DNA of 64,000 nucleotides from an uncultured Bacteroidales bacterium (GCA_937902805.1 CALEMB010000103.1:1-64000); one strand, 5' to 3'; positions 9,601 through 16,770 are shown, counted from the first letter of the stretch. Numbers and translations are program-made. The notes: generated by a model not told the origin, from the letters alone.

Positions 9601-10178
9601 TCGTTGAGGGTTATGCCTCCCACCGAACCATCATGATAGCGGGTTTTACCTGAACGGGTAATAGATGAAAGTCCAACCAAGTCCCATTTCCAACCCATCA
9701 AACCGTTGCCTCCTTGGCTGTTGTATGTGATAGCCAACGAAGGTTGCATCCCGTTGATGCCGGCAGGCAAGTCTATGGGAATGGAATATACGGCACCACC
9801 CATTACACCAATGTCAATAGTGCCCCCTAAGGAACCCACAACACCTTTGTCGCCTTCGTTTGGTCCTCCCTGTTGCCCATTGAAGGGAGGATACACACCA
9901 AGCTCATCTACAACCATTTTTGTATAGAAACGAGCGGGGAGATGTTGTGGATTCGTTTGGGTGGATGATCTGAAAAAACCTTCAGTAAGCACAATGGAAT
10001 CTTCTGCATAAATTTCATAATTCATTATTTGCGAAAACACAGTGTCAAAGACAAAGGACTCACCTTCATATATTACAGTGTCCCTCACATTGTATCTCGG
10101 TTCGGCAGGTTGGTTGATTTGTGCCGACATATAAAAGGCACACATCATCAATATAATGGTGCAATTCATCTTTTTCAT
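3663..10178 (-). CDS. Giant SpvB / FG-GAP / Rhs-repeat protein with polymorphic C-terminal tip (putative secreted toxin)
   Basis: 2171 residues from ATG 10178; the frame extends further upstream but that part overlaps the preceding gene, and only this start gives a signal peptide (cleavage near Ala19-Gln20). An SpvB/TcdB-like N-terminal domain begins near residue 118 (IDLPAGINGMQPSLAITYNS, GLMGWKWDL). Four FG-GAP/VCBS-type Asp-rich loops follow at about 440, 500, 670 and 750 (DFNADGYSD, DINDDGYDD, DFNGDGLTD, DFDGDGVSD). YD/Rhs repeats fill roughly 1150-1800. The Rhs core end runs from about 1856 (GHEHLNGFG) to VDPSGW near 1912, the usual boundary where Rhs cores are cleaved. Beyond it are 258 residues: a Gly-rich linker, a conserved RAQKAINQKKAYN stretch near 2060 and a variable hydrophobic tail of ~87 residues. 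By analogy with Rhs/Tc proteins the shell should enclose and deliver the tail. The toxic activity is unidentified. Confidence 0.9.
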   Translation of the reverse strand: MKKMNCTIILMMCAFYMSAQINQPAEPRYNVRDTVIYEGESFVFDTVFSQIMNYEIYAEDSIVLTEGFFRSSTQTNPQHLPARFYTKMVVDELGVYPPFNGQQGGPNEGDKGVVGSLGGTIDIGVMGGAVYSIPIDLPAGINGMQPSLAITYNSQGGNGLMGWKWDLVGLSSITRSGKTRYHDGSVGGITLNDYIDCFLLDGQRLIKTQQQFNYDEFKIEQDDNSRIRAYYELKNGYRYIGKFKVWKANGTIFEYGYTVDSRIIAQDDRLGVVSWLVNKIIDRNGNAIQFFYNTNYQSGEYYIRQIQYTANDALGIKPEFIVDFIYSNTNILDYTFKYIGGNILQKKKCLEHINISHNDGSNPLEQYTFVYESDVHPISFDNFHRIKYDSVQTRHRLSKIYYQNGDDALNPTRISWTSTGDNSVLQHWDISDTAIYNNYPFVGDFNADGYSDLVVVPFKGDTMYYQHDVAPKFFLNNKSQGFDFADISMETQPKSLDWIYVIDINDDGYDDLVTVCYDSTSNLGRTDIMVYKNRHSQDNISFEPVWEKPMYVNSKVKIALGDFLGEGKRSLLIFGINAAGNAAKHCKYVPCSGGWCYTYDVAFETGNVIPAHQIEAGEYLGDGCTEIFVMGESNSSIWKLAFENNGYLLKKKLDISDITFSDENARSQVFSGDFNGDGLTDLLAYHHEGNYEHGQNIWNMYFATGKGLVNAGFCPDLNYYIMPKQELYGNSLRKLKNTDRDSSWYSICISDFDGDGVSDVAVIKNAVVMGSSLDIYFNFKPDTRKFLSWFAGSWYNGSGHGVYINCKTQYLHVGRFVNKENCSFLGLQKKEGINSNDITARTPKIYSLKPVGELNNVSKIIDGLGNVLQFDYDMLLQEYKYYGYGVRGMAVPYRILKTSTIYNAAGKPMRTQHSFSGPCIHRDGHGFLGFREVTTKTSNNANYINASTMKYSLEVMKDYALLLPSTTETYVYPNDNENSVRSSKITYHFLNAVNSENSLVTCPALVKKELKRYNVDNPSAGMLSKEITENDYNYLLNADGQSATYTHEYNCTETRTGVHSTNVDDVADCDFRTTTTNEFYDIQVGSWILARTRKQVTTQSMTGKEDKVNTIVLEYASNYNYQIRHKTDIPNTEQTQDRQTINTDYLYYPTGNLQSETISAPYGDQDEPQRTTMYEYGDDNKGRLVTKETIIAGELEYETSYSYDAHDNIDTIVDQNGLVTSYNTNPIGITSLTTNPDNTVIGEAYRWATGHPLAPANATYYHWTHTTGKEKQLTFYHKSGEVLRTVTFGPNREAIITDIQYNHRGLPETVSNPYFEGETVHSTKYEYDRLERLATITTPDETSTNIIHQGLITRTSISDGNGNEQKTKRTDNVMGWMVSNRDPQEVTVNYDYYADGSLAYTQIGSNAASRIVIGYDNRGNRNSLTDPDYGTSSFVFDAYGNLKQRTSPNADIFSYQYDPMGRLIEKQDSSENTTTTFVYDETEGLKGTLKSITHGDNQSIQYDYDRWLRLVSVGEQLFGTIYKTQLDYDDASRIHQITYPTGVTVQNGYSAYGHLNTISDVDGNPLWEANQTNAMGQLLQSTMGGQIVTNRLFDSKMHYIKGIATSNNLQNLSYGYDKFGNLARRTDSLRMMTETFQYDRLNRLTEIYFGDHRCKARYDNLGRMIIKQGLVWKYGGPHVQTIFSAPQFDEEKIHAINEAVAHPDWFSPDPLSIDYTSFDKIRLASSGDNEVSFQYGFNEERIRMSESDDTWERQKTFVGSCEFITESDANGTTEKSWTFLTCPLGVFAVVEQQDGEETLHYILKDHQGNWTVIVDADGEVEQELSYDAWGNLRDPETWCVDASIMPMFDRGYTGHEHLNGFGLINMNGRMYDPVMSSFLSVDRYVQQPDNSQGFNRYAYCMYNPLKYVDPSGWMMSGPSGSGGIPPQFKAPQPAAVDGGYRLVEIDGVLYGGCLIDTYAIDYACTSSSGGNNQAEQDCRELIGEQNHGVLFEEYPDEANVPTIRAGGGGGGWGTNYAGSPSKDYGIASNSLSYGVSYAGVVTGYKRDLWEKPRSRAQKAINQKKAYNTQKALKAKGITKHVKEIKATNGAKLAKASRSCALLGVGLEVADIGINHQLNTSNLVNGAVAVISIWVAPVGIVYLGVELGSWIFTGNTFSEHIDNWCKEPLYEW

Positions 10179-10200
10179 GATAGGTGGGATTTGGGGTTGT

Positions 10201-10653
10201 TTAATCCTTAATAATTTTCCAACTCTTCGTAATATTTTGGGATGAGAACAAAAGCAAATAAATGCCTGGTGACATATTTGAAAGGTCGAAATCATGTTTT
10301 CCATTCGATATTTCGTGCGATATTACAACTCCGCCAGATATAGTAACAAGGCTTACCGTGGCAGAATTTTCACTTAGACCATACATGGCGACCGTCAATA
10401 TATCCTGAGTAGGGTTGGGATATATGGATAAGGTTAAGGATCCGCTATCGTCAAGCACTTCAGTAATGCCCGAAAGATTTTTTGTTGAATCAGCGGCTTG
10501 GCTTTTTTCCTCGTTTCTGTCGATAGTCAATGTCCGGCTGATACGATTGCCGTCACCATCGTACCCAAAGTGAACAATAGCATTTTGTGCGTGACTTGCC
10601 ATTGAGCCCGTCATTATGATAGCTATAATAATAGCCTTGCAGAAAATGTTCAT
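10201..10653 (-). CDS. Small secreted protein with a YD motif and a T9SS type A sorting domain
   Basis: 150 residues with a signal peptide (cleavage near SHAQ, residue 23). Right after it comes HFGYDGDGNRISR, a YD-repeat-like motif of the kind that makes up Rhs shells. After a short linker the last ~75 residues form a type A C-terminal sorting domain: LSIYPNPTQD, a mid-strand region, and SPGIYLLLF near the end. Such domains direct secretion through the T9SS and attachment to the cell surface. The gene lies 22 bases upstream of the Rhs start, so the two are probably made together. An anchor or docking role for the Rhs protein, which lacks a visible sorting domain, is a hypothesis. Confidence 0.8.
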   Translation of the reverse strand: MNIFCKAIIIAIIMTGSMASHAQNAIVHFGYDGDGNRISRTLTIDRNEEKSQAADSTKNLSGITEVLDDSGSLTLSIYPNPTQDILTVAMYGLSENSATVSLVTISGGVVISHEISNGKHDFDLSNMSPGIYLLLFSSQNITKSWKIIKD

Positions 10654-10666
10654 GGCGCAAGTTTGT

Positions 10667-11773
10667 TTAGTTTCCTTCTAACTCATTGATACGCAGCTCC
10701 AGCTTGTCAATTTGTTCTTGCTGTTGCAGGATATAGAGTGTCATTTCCTCTATCTTTTTCAGCAAGATGCCTTGCATATCGCCAATTTCGATGCCTTCTG
10801 CCAGAATGTTGTTTTCCGATGGTACCTCCGGGAGGTGATGCTTTTCTGTGATGAATGCTTTCAAGTCTGACAGTGACATTAACAGATAATCCGATGAGAA
10901 CACATAGTCTGGCCAATTGCTTGAATACATTATGTTGATTTTGTCTGTCAAGATGCCTCCTTTTACACAAAGACTGTAGGAGGTATTCGTCGAATTGGTG
11001 TTGATACCAACTTTTCCTTGCAAAAGAAGTTTTGAATTAGCGGATCCCATTTTGCTCTTTATCGTCATTATACCATTGTTATCCACCTCAATCCCATGCC
11101 CCTCGTCACGCATCTTGATGAAAGTGCTGCTGTTTTCCAGGTCTTTCGGCTCCAAGAACACTCCAGCGTCTTCGCCCTCGTCGGAACGGATATGCAACTT
11201 GGCCGCAATCTCGGGCACGGGCACATCACCGATGGCCACCTTGCCAGTGCGGTTGTAGATGAGGTCGCCGTTAGGATAGTCGTTAGGAGAGGGACCGACG
11301 GTAAGAGTGGGTTTGGTGCTGTGGAAACCGATAATCAAACATTTGTTGTATGAGTTTTCCAAAAACAAATTCGGATTAGAATACGATCCGAGCATTCCAC
11401 TTCCTATGGCCATGCTACCCGAAGGACCTGTAACTTTTACTAAATGACCAATGCCGACGCCTCGCAAGCCTAGTACTTTTACGTTGCTGCCTATAGCAAA
11501 CGATACATTTGCTGCAATTTTATTGCATGAACCTAAAGCAATGGATGCTCCACCCGGATAGAGTATTGTGTCGTTTTCACCGACAGCAAGTGAATTATTG
11601 CCTTCAAGGTAGTTGCCTGTGCCTATGGCATTGCTATGATAGGTATTCCCTGTTTGTGTAAGAGTGTTGTTCTCACCGATATTCAAGTTGCTGCCAGGAA
11701 CGACTTGGGCTTTGATGTTGAAACTAAACACCAAAGCGATTGTTGTAATCAGTATGGCTTTTATGGTTTTCAT
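10667..11773 (-). CDS. Secreted fibre-like protein with YadA-head-like repeats and C-terminal coiled coil
   Basis: 368 residues with signal peptide (MKTIKAILITT..., cleavage near AQ at 23). Residues ~30-130 carry degenerate repeats such as NAIGTGNYLEGNNSLAVGEN, ASIALGSC and SMAIGSG, the AxGxxxxA pattern of trimeric adhesin heads. Residues ~180-270 have KVAIGDVPVPEIAAKLHI and LLLQGKVGINT, seen in Bacteroidota tail-fibre-like surface proteins. The end (KHHLPEVPSENNI, then KKIEEMTLYILQQQEQIDKL) resembles the region preceding an intramolecular chaperone-type end and forms a short coiled coil. Head-type repeats and coiled coil suggest a trimer. It sits inside the Rhs block, 13 bases before the next gene, so a target-binding or display role is possible but unproven. 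Confidence 0.7.
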   Translation of the reverse strand: MKTIKAILITTIALVFSFNIKAQVVPGSNLNIGENNTLTQTGNTYHSNAIGTGNYLEGNNSLAVGENDTILYPGGASIALGSCNKIAANVSFAIGSNVKVLGLRGVGIGHLVKVTGPSGSMAIGSGMLGSYSNPNLFLENSYNKCLIIGFHSTKPTLTVGPSPNDYPNGDLIYNRTGKVAIGDVPVPEIAAKLHIRSDEGEDAGVFLEPKDLENSSTFIKMRDEGHGIEVDNNGIMTIKSKMGSANSKLLLQGKVGINTNSTNTSYSLCVKGGILTDKINIMYSSNWPDYVFSSDYLLMSLSDLKAFITEKHHLPEVPSENNILAEGIEIGDMQGILLKKIEEMTLYILQQQEQIDKLELRINELEGN

Positions 11774-11795
11774 AATTTTAATAATTTATTGTTAT

Positions 11796-13325
11796 TCATT
11801 CTTTTATAAACTTACCGCTTGTCAATTCACAATTCCCAGAGACTACTTTGTATACATATAAGCCAGCGTCAAGATTGTGAATATTGAGCGTGATGAGGTT
11901 GCCTGATTTCCCAACCATACCGTCAAGGCACTTAACACCTTTGGCGTCATAGATTTGGATTTGGGATTCCTCGCTGAAAGCATTTTCAACAGCAATGTTG
12001 ATGATACCTCTTGAGGGATTGGGGTACACTGAACTGATTAATTCAATTGGTTTTTCATTCACAACATCCCAAGTAATTTCAATATCCTCTCGGCGGAATT
12101 TCATGAGTTCTGCTTTGAAAAAAGGATTGCCTTGATAAAATGTGCCATTTTGAGAATAAATAGGGACAAGACAACCTCCATCTGAAAAAGCCAAAGGAGG
12201 TCCAGGATTGTACAAAACATCGTCTTCTCGAATGACTTTTCTACCAAGCAAATTTAAATGATTGTCAACAAGAATTACATTAGTTTGGAATGCATTTAAA
12301 CTCCACATTTGATTGTTGCAATATGTAAAAGCGAAAATGGTAGAATCATTGATATAGGCGGTGCTTGTACCATTTGGAGCCGAAGCGCAAGAATCATAAG
12401 GGGGAAGATTAAGCTCCGCATGAATGTTCAAGGCTGAATCTAGCAAGTACAGTGAGTGATAAGTAAAAGATTCACGCTGATGGAGATATTTTTCCGTGTC
12501 AAATAACAAATACTGATTATCTAACCACTTGCCTTCGCAAGTTATTTCAGAAATGTTATCAGTATTTGAAGATAAATCACCTTGAATATGAATGAAGTCC
12601 TGCTTTGCAATGATATTCAATTCCTCATCTACAACATAGATTCCTGGTATTCCGGAATTTGGTGGGAAGTATCCTCCTCCAACAACAACCATCAAGTTGT
12701 TGGAATGTGGCTCATAGCAGATTTCCTCAACATTAGAACCATAGGCGATTTCAGGAGGATTGTCAACCATGTTGATGATGTCGCCTTCTTCGTCAAATTC
12801 GTAAAACCTTATAACACTCAGACCATAACGAGAATTGTCTTTAAGTGCGGCAGCTAACAACGAAGAACTTCTCCTTGTGAAAATGGATTTCATACAAGAC
12901 CCTATGGAATTGACGAAGCCATCAAAAATATCGTCGTCTACACAGTATGTCCTTGATGATATGTCTTCGAGCTGGTCATTAAACACATTCACTTTGAGAT
13001 ACCTTTGGAGGCCACTATTAAGACTATCGTCGCATATTCCAAATGCCATGTAGTTTCCATTATTGAGTTCTATCGCACTATAATATACCAGTTTCTTTCC
13101 TGGCAAATGAATTCTACGATAGATGTATTCTCCATTTTCGGCAATTTTCACAACATAACCGTCATAATTGATCGTTCCTATGCCCAAAGCAAAATCGCCG
13201 TCATCGACAGGCACGAGGTCTTGGATGGAGCCTCTCGAGATTTCCTCTAAATGGATGCTCCATTCTTGTGCGTTTGCGGCAGGTAATATAGCCAACAAAA
13301 CAATTATAACGAATCCTTTTTTCAT
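11796..13325 (-). CDS. Secreted protein with T9SS type A C-terminal sorting domain, unknown N-terminal domain
   Basis: 509 residues from ATG 13325, chosen because it opens a clear signal peptide (MKKGFVIIVLLAIL, cleavage near ANAQ). The frame extends upstream but would run into the preceding gene. The body (residues ~20-420) has repeated blocks that look like a beta-propeller or repeat of the type reporting values: VKIAENGEYIYRR, IYVVDEELNIIAKQ, LYLLDSALNIHAEL, VILVDNHLNLLGRK, about 90-110 residues apart. The last ~80 residues are a sorting domain: SSVYPNPSRGIINIAV, QIYDAKGVKCLDG, LDAGLYVYKV and a basic end. Predicted surface-exposed. Gaps of 13 and 22 bases to neighbours indicate one operon. 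Specific function not recognised. Confidence 0.8.
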   Translation of the reverse strand: MKKGFVIIVLLAILPAANAQEWSIHLEEISRGSIQDLVPVDDGDFALGIGTINYDGYVVKIAENGEYIYRRIHLPGKKLVYYSAIELNNGNYMAFGICDDSLNSGLQRYLKVNVFNDQLEDISSRTYCVDDDIFDGFVNSIGSCMKSIFTRRSSSLLAAALKDNSRYGLSVIRFYEFDEEGDIINMVDNPPEIAYGSNVEEICYEPHSNNLMVVVGGGYFPPNSGIPGIYVVDEELNIIAKQDFIHIQGDLSSNTDNISEITCEGKWLDNQYLLFDTEKYLHQRESFTYHSLYLLDSALNIHAELNLPPYDSCASAPNGTSTAYINDSTIFAFTYCNNQMWSLNAFQTNVILVDNHLNLLGRKVIREDDVLYNPGPPLAFSDGGCLVPIYSQNGTFYQGNPFFKAELMKFRREDIEITWDVVNEKPIELISSVYPNPSRGIINIAVENAFSEESQIQIYDAKGVKCLDGMVGKSGNLITLNIHNLDAGLYVYKVVSGNCELTSGKFIKE

Positions 13326-13338
13326 AAAGATGACGATG

Positions 13339-14382
13339 TTATCGTAAGTACTCTTTAATAATTGTATTATGTCCGACGATTTCTCTGCGGCCATATATGG
13401 CTTCTGTTGTGTGGTAAATTACCGGCTCATTCATGGAATTCATACCCTGTCCGTCATTAATGCGAATTTTAGAAATGACATGACCCGAAGGAACATTATT
13501 ACAGGGCAAATCTTCTAACACAAGATACCTTTCTGCAAAATAAAGGTAATTCATCATGTTGGCATCTAACTGATAGTCCGCTAATGTTGGGTTTTCCTTG
13601 TAAAACTCGCAATAACGAGGTTCAATCTCAGAAAATCCAGAATAGGGATACATATGATGATTGCCTGGTTCAGTAGTTTTAGTCACAGTATATGTATAGA
13701 TATACTCGTAGTTTGCCGGTGCTTTTGGCACTAACCAATAATTCAACACTCCAGCCAATGTATCGGCGGCATCCTTTTGATCCCCGTAATTGCCTTGACT
13801 GCTTCCCCCATCTTCACCATACCACCACGAAACGCCAGGCGGGAACGGCCCATTCTGGGGTGGTGGAGGTGGCGTAGGGGGTATGCCTTTCACACTTCCT
13901 TGAATAGAATGCAATTTGATGGCTTGCTGATTGCCGTGTTGTTCGCCAGCCTCCACGTCCAGAATGAGGAATTGCTTGTTGTCAAGTTCGATGCCTTGAT
14001 AAATGTTGCGTACCACTTCATACATCTGCCCGTAAAACACGGTCAGGTCGGTGAGGAGTACGGTGTTGTCGGAGCCTACGGGCAAGTAAAGCACGGTGTC
14101 GGCGGTCTCAGTGCGGCCATACGATAGATCTGGGTAGGCGTAGGTGAGGTTGAACAAGGCTTCGATGTTCCAGATGGCCTCGTCGAGGGTCACGGTCTCG
14201 CCGTCCTTAATGGCAGGGTTGGCTTTGTAGTAGTCCACTTGTTGCTTGAAGCTCATGATGCGGGCCAAGGTGGCTTCGCCTTGTGATGTATCTATTGTAG
14301 CTTGTTCTTTGTTGCAGGATACCGTTGTAATTGCCACACTGGCAACTAACAAGATGATGAAACGCAGGTAAAGTCTTTTCAT
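13339..14382 (-). CDS. Lipoprotein of unknown function
   Basis: 347 residues. The N-terminus is a lipoprotein signal with a lipobox ending TTVSC at Cys23, followed by Asn-Lys. About residues 30-160 are mixed alpha/beta with DEAIWNIEALFN and LYLPVGSDNTV segments. A proline-rich stretch (PPTPPPPP, PFPPG) near 165-185 separates it from a C-terminal half with several aromatic patches (NYEYIYTYTV, MNYLYFAERY). No family recognised. It precedes the T9SS protein by 13 bases and follows the DUF3244 gene by 36 bases, so it is probably exported and surface- or periplasm-anchored together with the rest of the Rhs block. Lipoproteins of this layout commonly accompany Bacteroidota T9SS substrates, but no role can be read from the sequence. 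Confidence 0.75.
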   Translation of the reverse strand: MKRLYLRFIILLVASVAITTVSCNKEQATIDTSQGEATLARIMSFKQQVDYYKANPAIKDGETVTLDEAIWNIEALFNLTYAYPDLSYGRTETADTVLYLPVGSDNTVLLTDLTVFYGQMYEVVRNIYQGIELDNKQFLILDVEAGEQHGNQQAIKLHSIQGSVKGIPPTPPPPPQNGPFPPGVSWWYGEDGGSSQGNYGDQKDAADTLAGVLNYWLVPKAPANYEYIYTYTVTKTTEPGNHHMYPYSGFSEIEPRYCEFYKENPTLADYQLDANMMNYLYFAERYLVLEDLPCNNVPSGHVISKIRINDGQGMNSMNEPVIYHTTEAIYGRREIVGHNTIIKEYLR

Positions 14383-14418
14383 GATATTATAGTTTTGAAA
14401 TGTAACATACCAAAATGA

Positions 14419-14826
14419 TTAGTTATTTTTAATATCGCCCTCGGCATAGCCATTGGCATTGCTCAGCATAACACTGTAACCGTTGTTTATCGTGTTGGAA
14501 AGGGGAATGACAACCATTTGCTGAATGGAAGTGTTGACGGTAGTGCCATAGATTTGTTGTCCATTTTCGTTGTAGATGAAAATGTCGACATTGCCGCAAC
14601 TTTGCTTGAATTCAATGTAAATGGCATCTTTGCTGGCACCTGCATTAATGGCGTTGGGGCCAACACTGTACATCAAATCGCCTTGTAAATCGATTTTTTC
14701 CAAAATACCCGGCAAGTCGATACTTGTTGTAAAAGAAGGAGCTGCTTCAATTGTTACTGCTTTGGCGGTTGAAACGCAAAGACTAAGGGCGCAGAAAGCG
14801 ATTAGAAGTGTGTTTTTGATTTTCAT
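14419..14826 (-). CDS. DUF3244-like small secreted protein, first gene of the Rhs block
   Basis: 135 residues with a signal peptide (MKIKNTLLIAFCAL, cleavage near AKA at 23). The C-terminal ~75 residues match the pattern of the Bacteroidota DUF3244 family: DAIYIEFKQSCGNVDIFIYN, ENGQQIYGTTVNT, then a beta-rich end with IPLSNTINNGYSVML. Such proteins are small immunoglobulin-like secreted domains with no known activity. It is the promoter-proximal gene of the long minus-strand block: a −7 box lies 57 bases upstream and no minus-strand gene begins between it and the Rhs gene without a short gap. The family call is from pattern memory and moderately sure. Confidence 0.7.
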   Translation of the reverse strand: MKIKNTLLIAFCALSLCVSTAKAVTIEAAPSFTTSIDLPGILEKIDLQGDLMYSVGPNAINAGASKDAIYIEFKQSCGNVDIFIYNENGQQIYGTTVNTSIQQMVVIPLSNTINNGYSVMLSNANGYAEGDIKNN

Positions 14827-14882
14827 GACATTTTGTTTTTAGGATGAAACAATCATAGTTTTGGACTTATTTTTAAGCAAGC

Positions 14883-14890
14883 CAAAAGTA
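14883..14890 (-). promoter_or_regulatory. −7 promoter box for the 14-kb Rhs block
   Basis: Minus strand reads TACTTTTG, matching TAnnTTTG, 57 bases before the DUF3244 start. It is the only such box I see between the end of the TPR gene (15006) and the block, so it may drive all genes to 935. A perfect inverted repeat lies 28 bases upstream. Confidence 0.45.
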
Positions 14891-14917
14891 TGTTTAGAAA
14901 AAAGCAGTAAGAATCCC

Positions 14918-14951
14918 ATTACGAATTATTTCCAATGAAATAATTCGTAAT
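14918..14951. repeat. Perfect 15-bp inverted repeat upstream of the Rhs-block promoter
   Basis: Arms at 14918-14932 (ATTACGAATTATTTC) and 14937-14951 (its exact complement) with a 4-base loop CAAT. The core ATTACGAA recurs in direct orientation at 14983-14990 and 15005-15012, the last overlapping the stop codon of the TPR gene. It could be an operator cluster for the Rhs promoter or an AT-rich transcription end for the upstream gene; there is no U-tract, which favours the first. Confidence 0.55.
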
Positions 14952-15005
14952 AGTTTGTGTATAAATAAATTGTGAATTGGTAATTACGAACTATTTTATG
15001 TAGAA

Positions 15006-16721
15006 TTACGAACGTTTGTCGCCTTTTTCGCGCTGTTCTTCTTCGTGGGCCTGCATTTTTTTCCTTGCCCCGTTGCGCCATTTGTCCACCATGTGTACAC
15101 TCTTGTTAAACAAAAGGGCTTCTTCGTCGCGCGACACGTTGAAATACGAAAGAATAAAATCCTTTTGTTCCATCTCGGTAAGTTCGGGATATTGGATGGC
15201 CAAATTTTTCCTCACATCAGGATACAGCGTATCAAATACTTTCATCAAGGCTTCCCAATGGTCATTATTGCCAAAAACGGCCTTGTTGAGTGCCGACAAG
15301 CAGATGGTGTCGCCTTTGTTGCCAAGATAGATTTCAAGTTTTCGCATGATCAGCGCGTCCTTGTTCAGTGCATCCGAAAGTTGTTGGGCATAGTCCATCA
15401 CCACTTTTTCGCTGTCTTCATGCTTTTGTTGTAGTTCCTTGTTTTGCTGCATGAAGTGGAACAGTCGGGTTTTGGCTTCGGCTTCTTGCTTGCGGGTTCT
15501 CGCCAATCGTATTGTTGATAAAACTAAAGCCGCCAAGCCCAACATGGCCAAAATACTCATCACAATGATGATATGATGTCGACGGATGAGTTTCTGGTTC
15601 ATCCTGTTTTGCATAGACTCGTAATCGTATCGTTTTTGGATGTTGTAAATCACTTGCTCTTGCCGTTGGCTGAATATCTGTGCAACTATTTTTTCATATT
15701 TTTCACGATAATACAAGGCCTTGGATGTGTCGCCCCGCTTTTCGGCAAAACGGGAAAGTACGTTGTATGCCGATGCCAGGGTTTCCTGTTTGGTGTGACT
15801 ATTGGGCAGACTGTTTTCCAAACGGGTATAATAGACCGTAGCGGAATCCATCATCCCGGCAGCCATATAGGTTTTGCCCATGTTGAGGTAGAACATGAAT
15901 AATGCCGATGTGTCGGAATCGGGCATGTTGACCATCATTCTCAAATTGTCGATGGCCAATTGATATTCACCCTTTTGTCGGTGGAGTACCGCATAATTGT
16001 TCAAGGCTTTCTGTTTTGATTTGGTAGAGCCAACCATTTTGGCAAAAAACAAACTCTTTCTAAGACAAGTCTCGGCATCATCATATTGCCCGATTAACAT
16101 ATATGCTGTGCCCATTATATTTTGTGTTAAGGTTCTATATATCGGTCTATTGCCAAATCCTTTGTCGGCAACCTCAAACATGGTAAGTGCTTCCTGTTCC
16201 ATACCTTCATTAAGAAGCATTTTGCCAATCCAATACTGTGCCTGCGCCACAGCAAGGCTGTCGCCAATGATAGAGCCATATTCCTCCGCTTCCTTGAACG
16301 ACCGCATTGCGGCCTCGTTTTCATTATAATGTTGCTGCACGAAACCGCTGTAAAGCGCGGCAAGGGCAGCTTTGCCATATTGTTTTTTCTTGGCATAATA
16401 GGCGGCGGCACGCTCCAATTCGGGACTGGTGGAGAGGTTGGAATGGTCGTCGAAGAATTCGTTGTCCATGAGGGGTGATATGGCATCGGTGGTGCCAAAC
16501 ATCGCCTCTGCCTGCAACAACGCCATGTCCATGCGCTCGTGTTCGCGAAGATTCGCAGGCATGCGTAACACGCTATCTATCAAGGTTATTGTACTGTCGG
16601 GCAAGATGTCGGCCAGCCGCTCGGCAGTGGCCACCATACGCCGAGCCTCATGCGTGGGCGTGTGACAAGCCGCACAGAACAAAAGCAATAGGATTTCTAT
16701 AATGATCAACCTTGTTTTCAT
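15006..16721 (-). CDS. TPR lipoprotein with one membrane span and a C-terminal HTH-like region
   Basis: 571 residues from ATG 16721. The frame continues upstream but only this Met begins a lipoprotein signal (LLLLFCAAC, Cys22). Tetratricopeptide-type helices fill about residues 80-370 (for example KAALAALYSGFVQQHYNENE, AMRSFKEAEEYG, TCLRKSLFFAKMV, YQLAIDNLRMMV). A single hydrophobic segment (IIVMSILAMLGLAALVL) lies near 383-400, followed by a coiled coil and a helical end with YPELTEMEQKDFILSYFNVSRDEEALLF and a basic tail. Bacteroidota carry many such TPR-membrane-HTH proteins, thought to act as membrane-tethered regulators. No partner gene is evident. It converges on nothing: the next gene upstream, the EF-G-like factor, has a strong terminator between them. 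Confidence 0.8.
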   Translation of the reverse strand: MKTRLIIIEILLLLFCAACHTPTHEARRMVATAERLADILPDSTITLIDSVLRMPANLREHERMDMALLQAEAMFGTTDAISPLMDNEFFDDHSNLSTSPELERAAAYYAKKKQYGKAALAALYSGFVQQHYNENEAAMRSFKEAEEYGSIIGDSLAVAQAQYWIGKMLLNEGMEQEALTMFEVADKGFGNRPIYRTLTQNIMGTAYMLIGQYDDAETCLRKSLFFAKMVGSTKSKQKALNNYAVLHRQKGEYQLAIDNLRMMVNMPDSDTSALFMFYLNMGKTYMAAGMMDSATVYYTRLENSLPNSHTKQETLASAYNVLSRFAEKRGDTSKALYYREKYEKIVAQIFSQRQEQVIYNIQKRYDYESMQNRMNQKLIRRHHIIIVMSILAMLGLAALVLSTIRLARTRKQEAEAKTRLFHFMQQNKELQQKHEDSEKVVMDYAQQLSDALNKDALIMRKLEIYLGNKGDTICLSALNKAVFGNNDHWEALMKVFDTLYPDVRKNLAIQYPELTEMEQKDFILSYFNVSRDEEALLFNKSVHMVDKWRNGARKKMQAHEEEQREKGDKRS

Positions 16722-16734
16722 GCTTGCAAAAATA

Positions 16735-16770
16735 TAAAAAAACCCCGCCACAAAAGAACTTGCGGCGGGG
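16735..16770 (-). terminator. Rho-independent terminator of the EF-G-like gene
   Basis: On the minus strand a 7-bp GC stem (CCCCGCC at 16764-16770 region pairing with GGCGGGG at 16743-16749) is followed by eight T. It lies about 30 bases after the stop at 16801 and just before the start of the TPR gene at 16721. Confidence 0.85.

Noticed and set aside
10179..10304. Upstream extension of the Rhs frame
   Set aside because: It overlaps the end of the preceding T9SS gene and lacks a signal; the ATG at 10178 starts a proper signal peptide.
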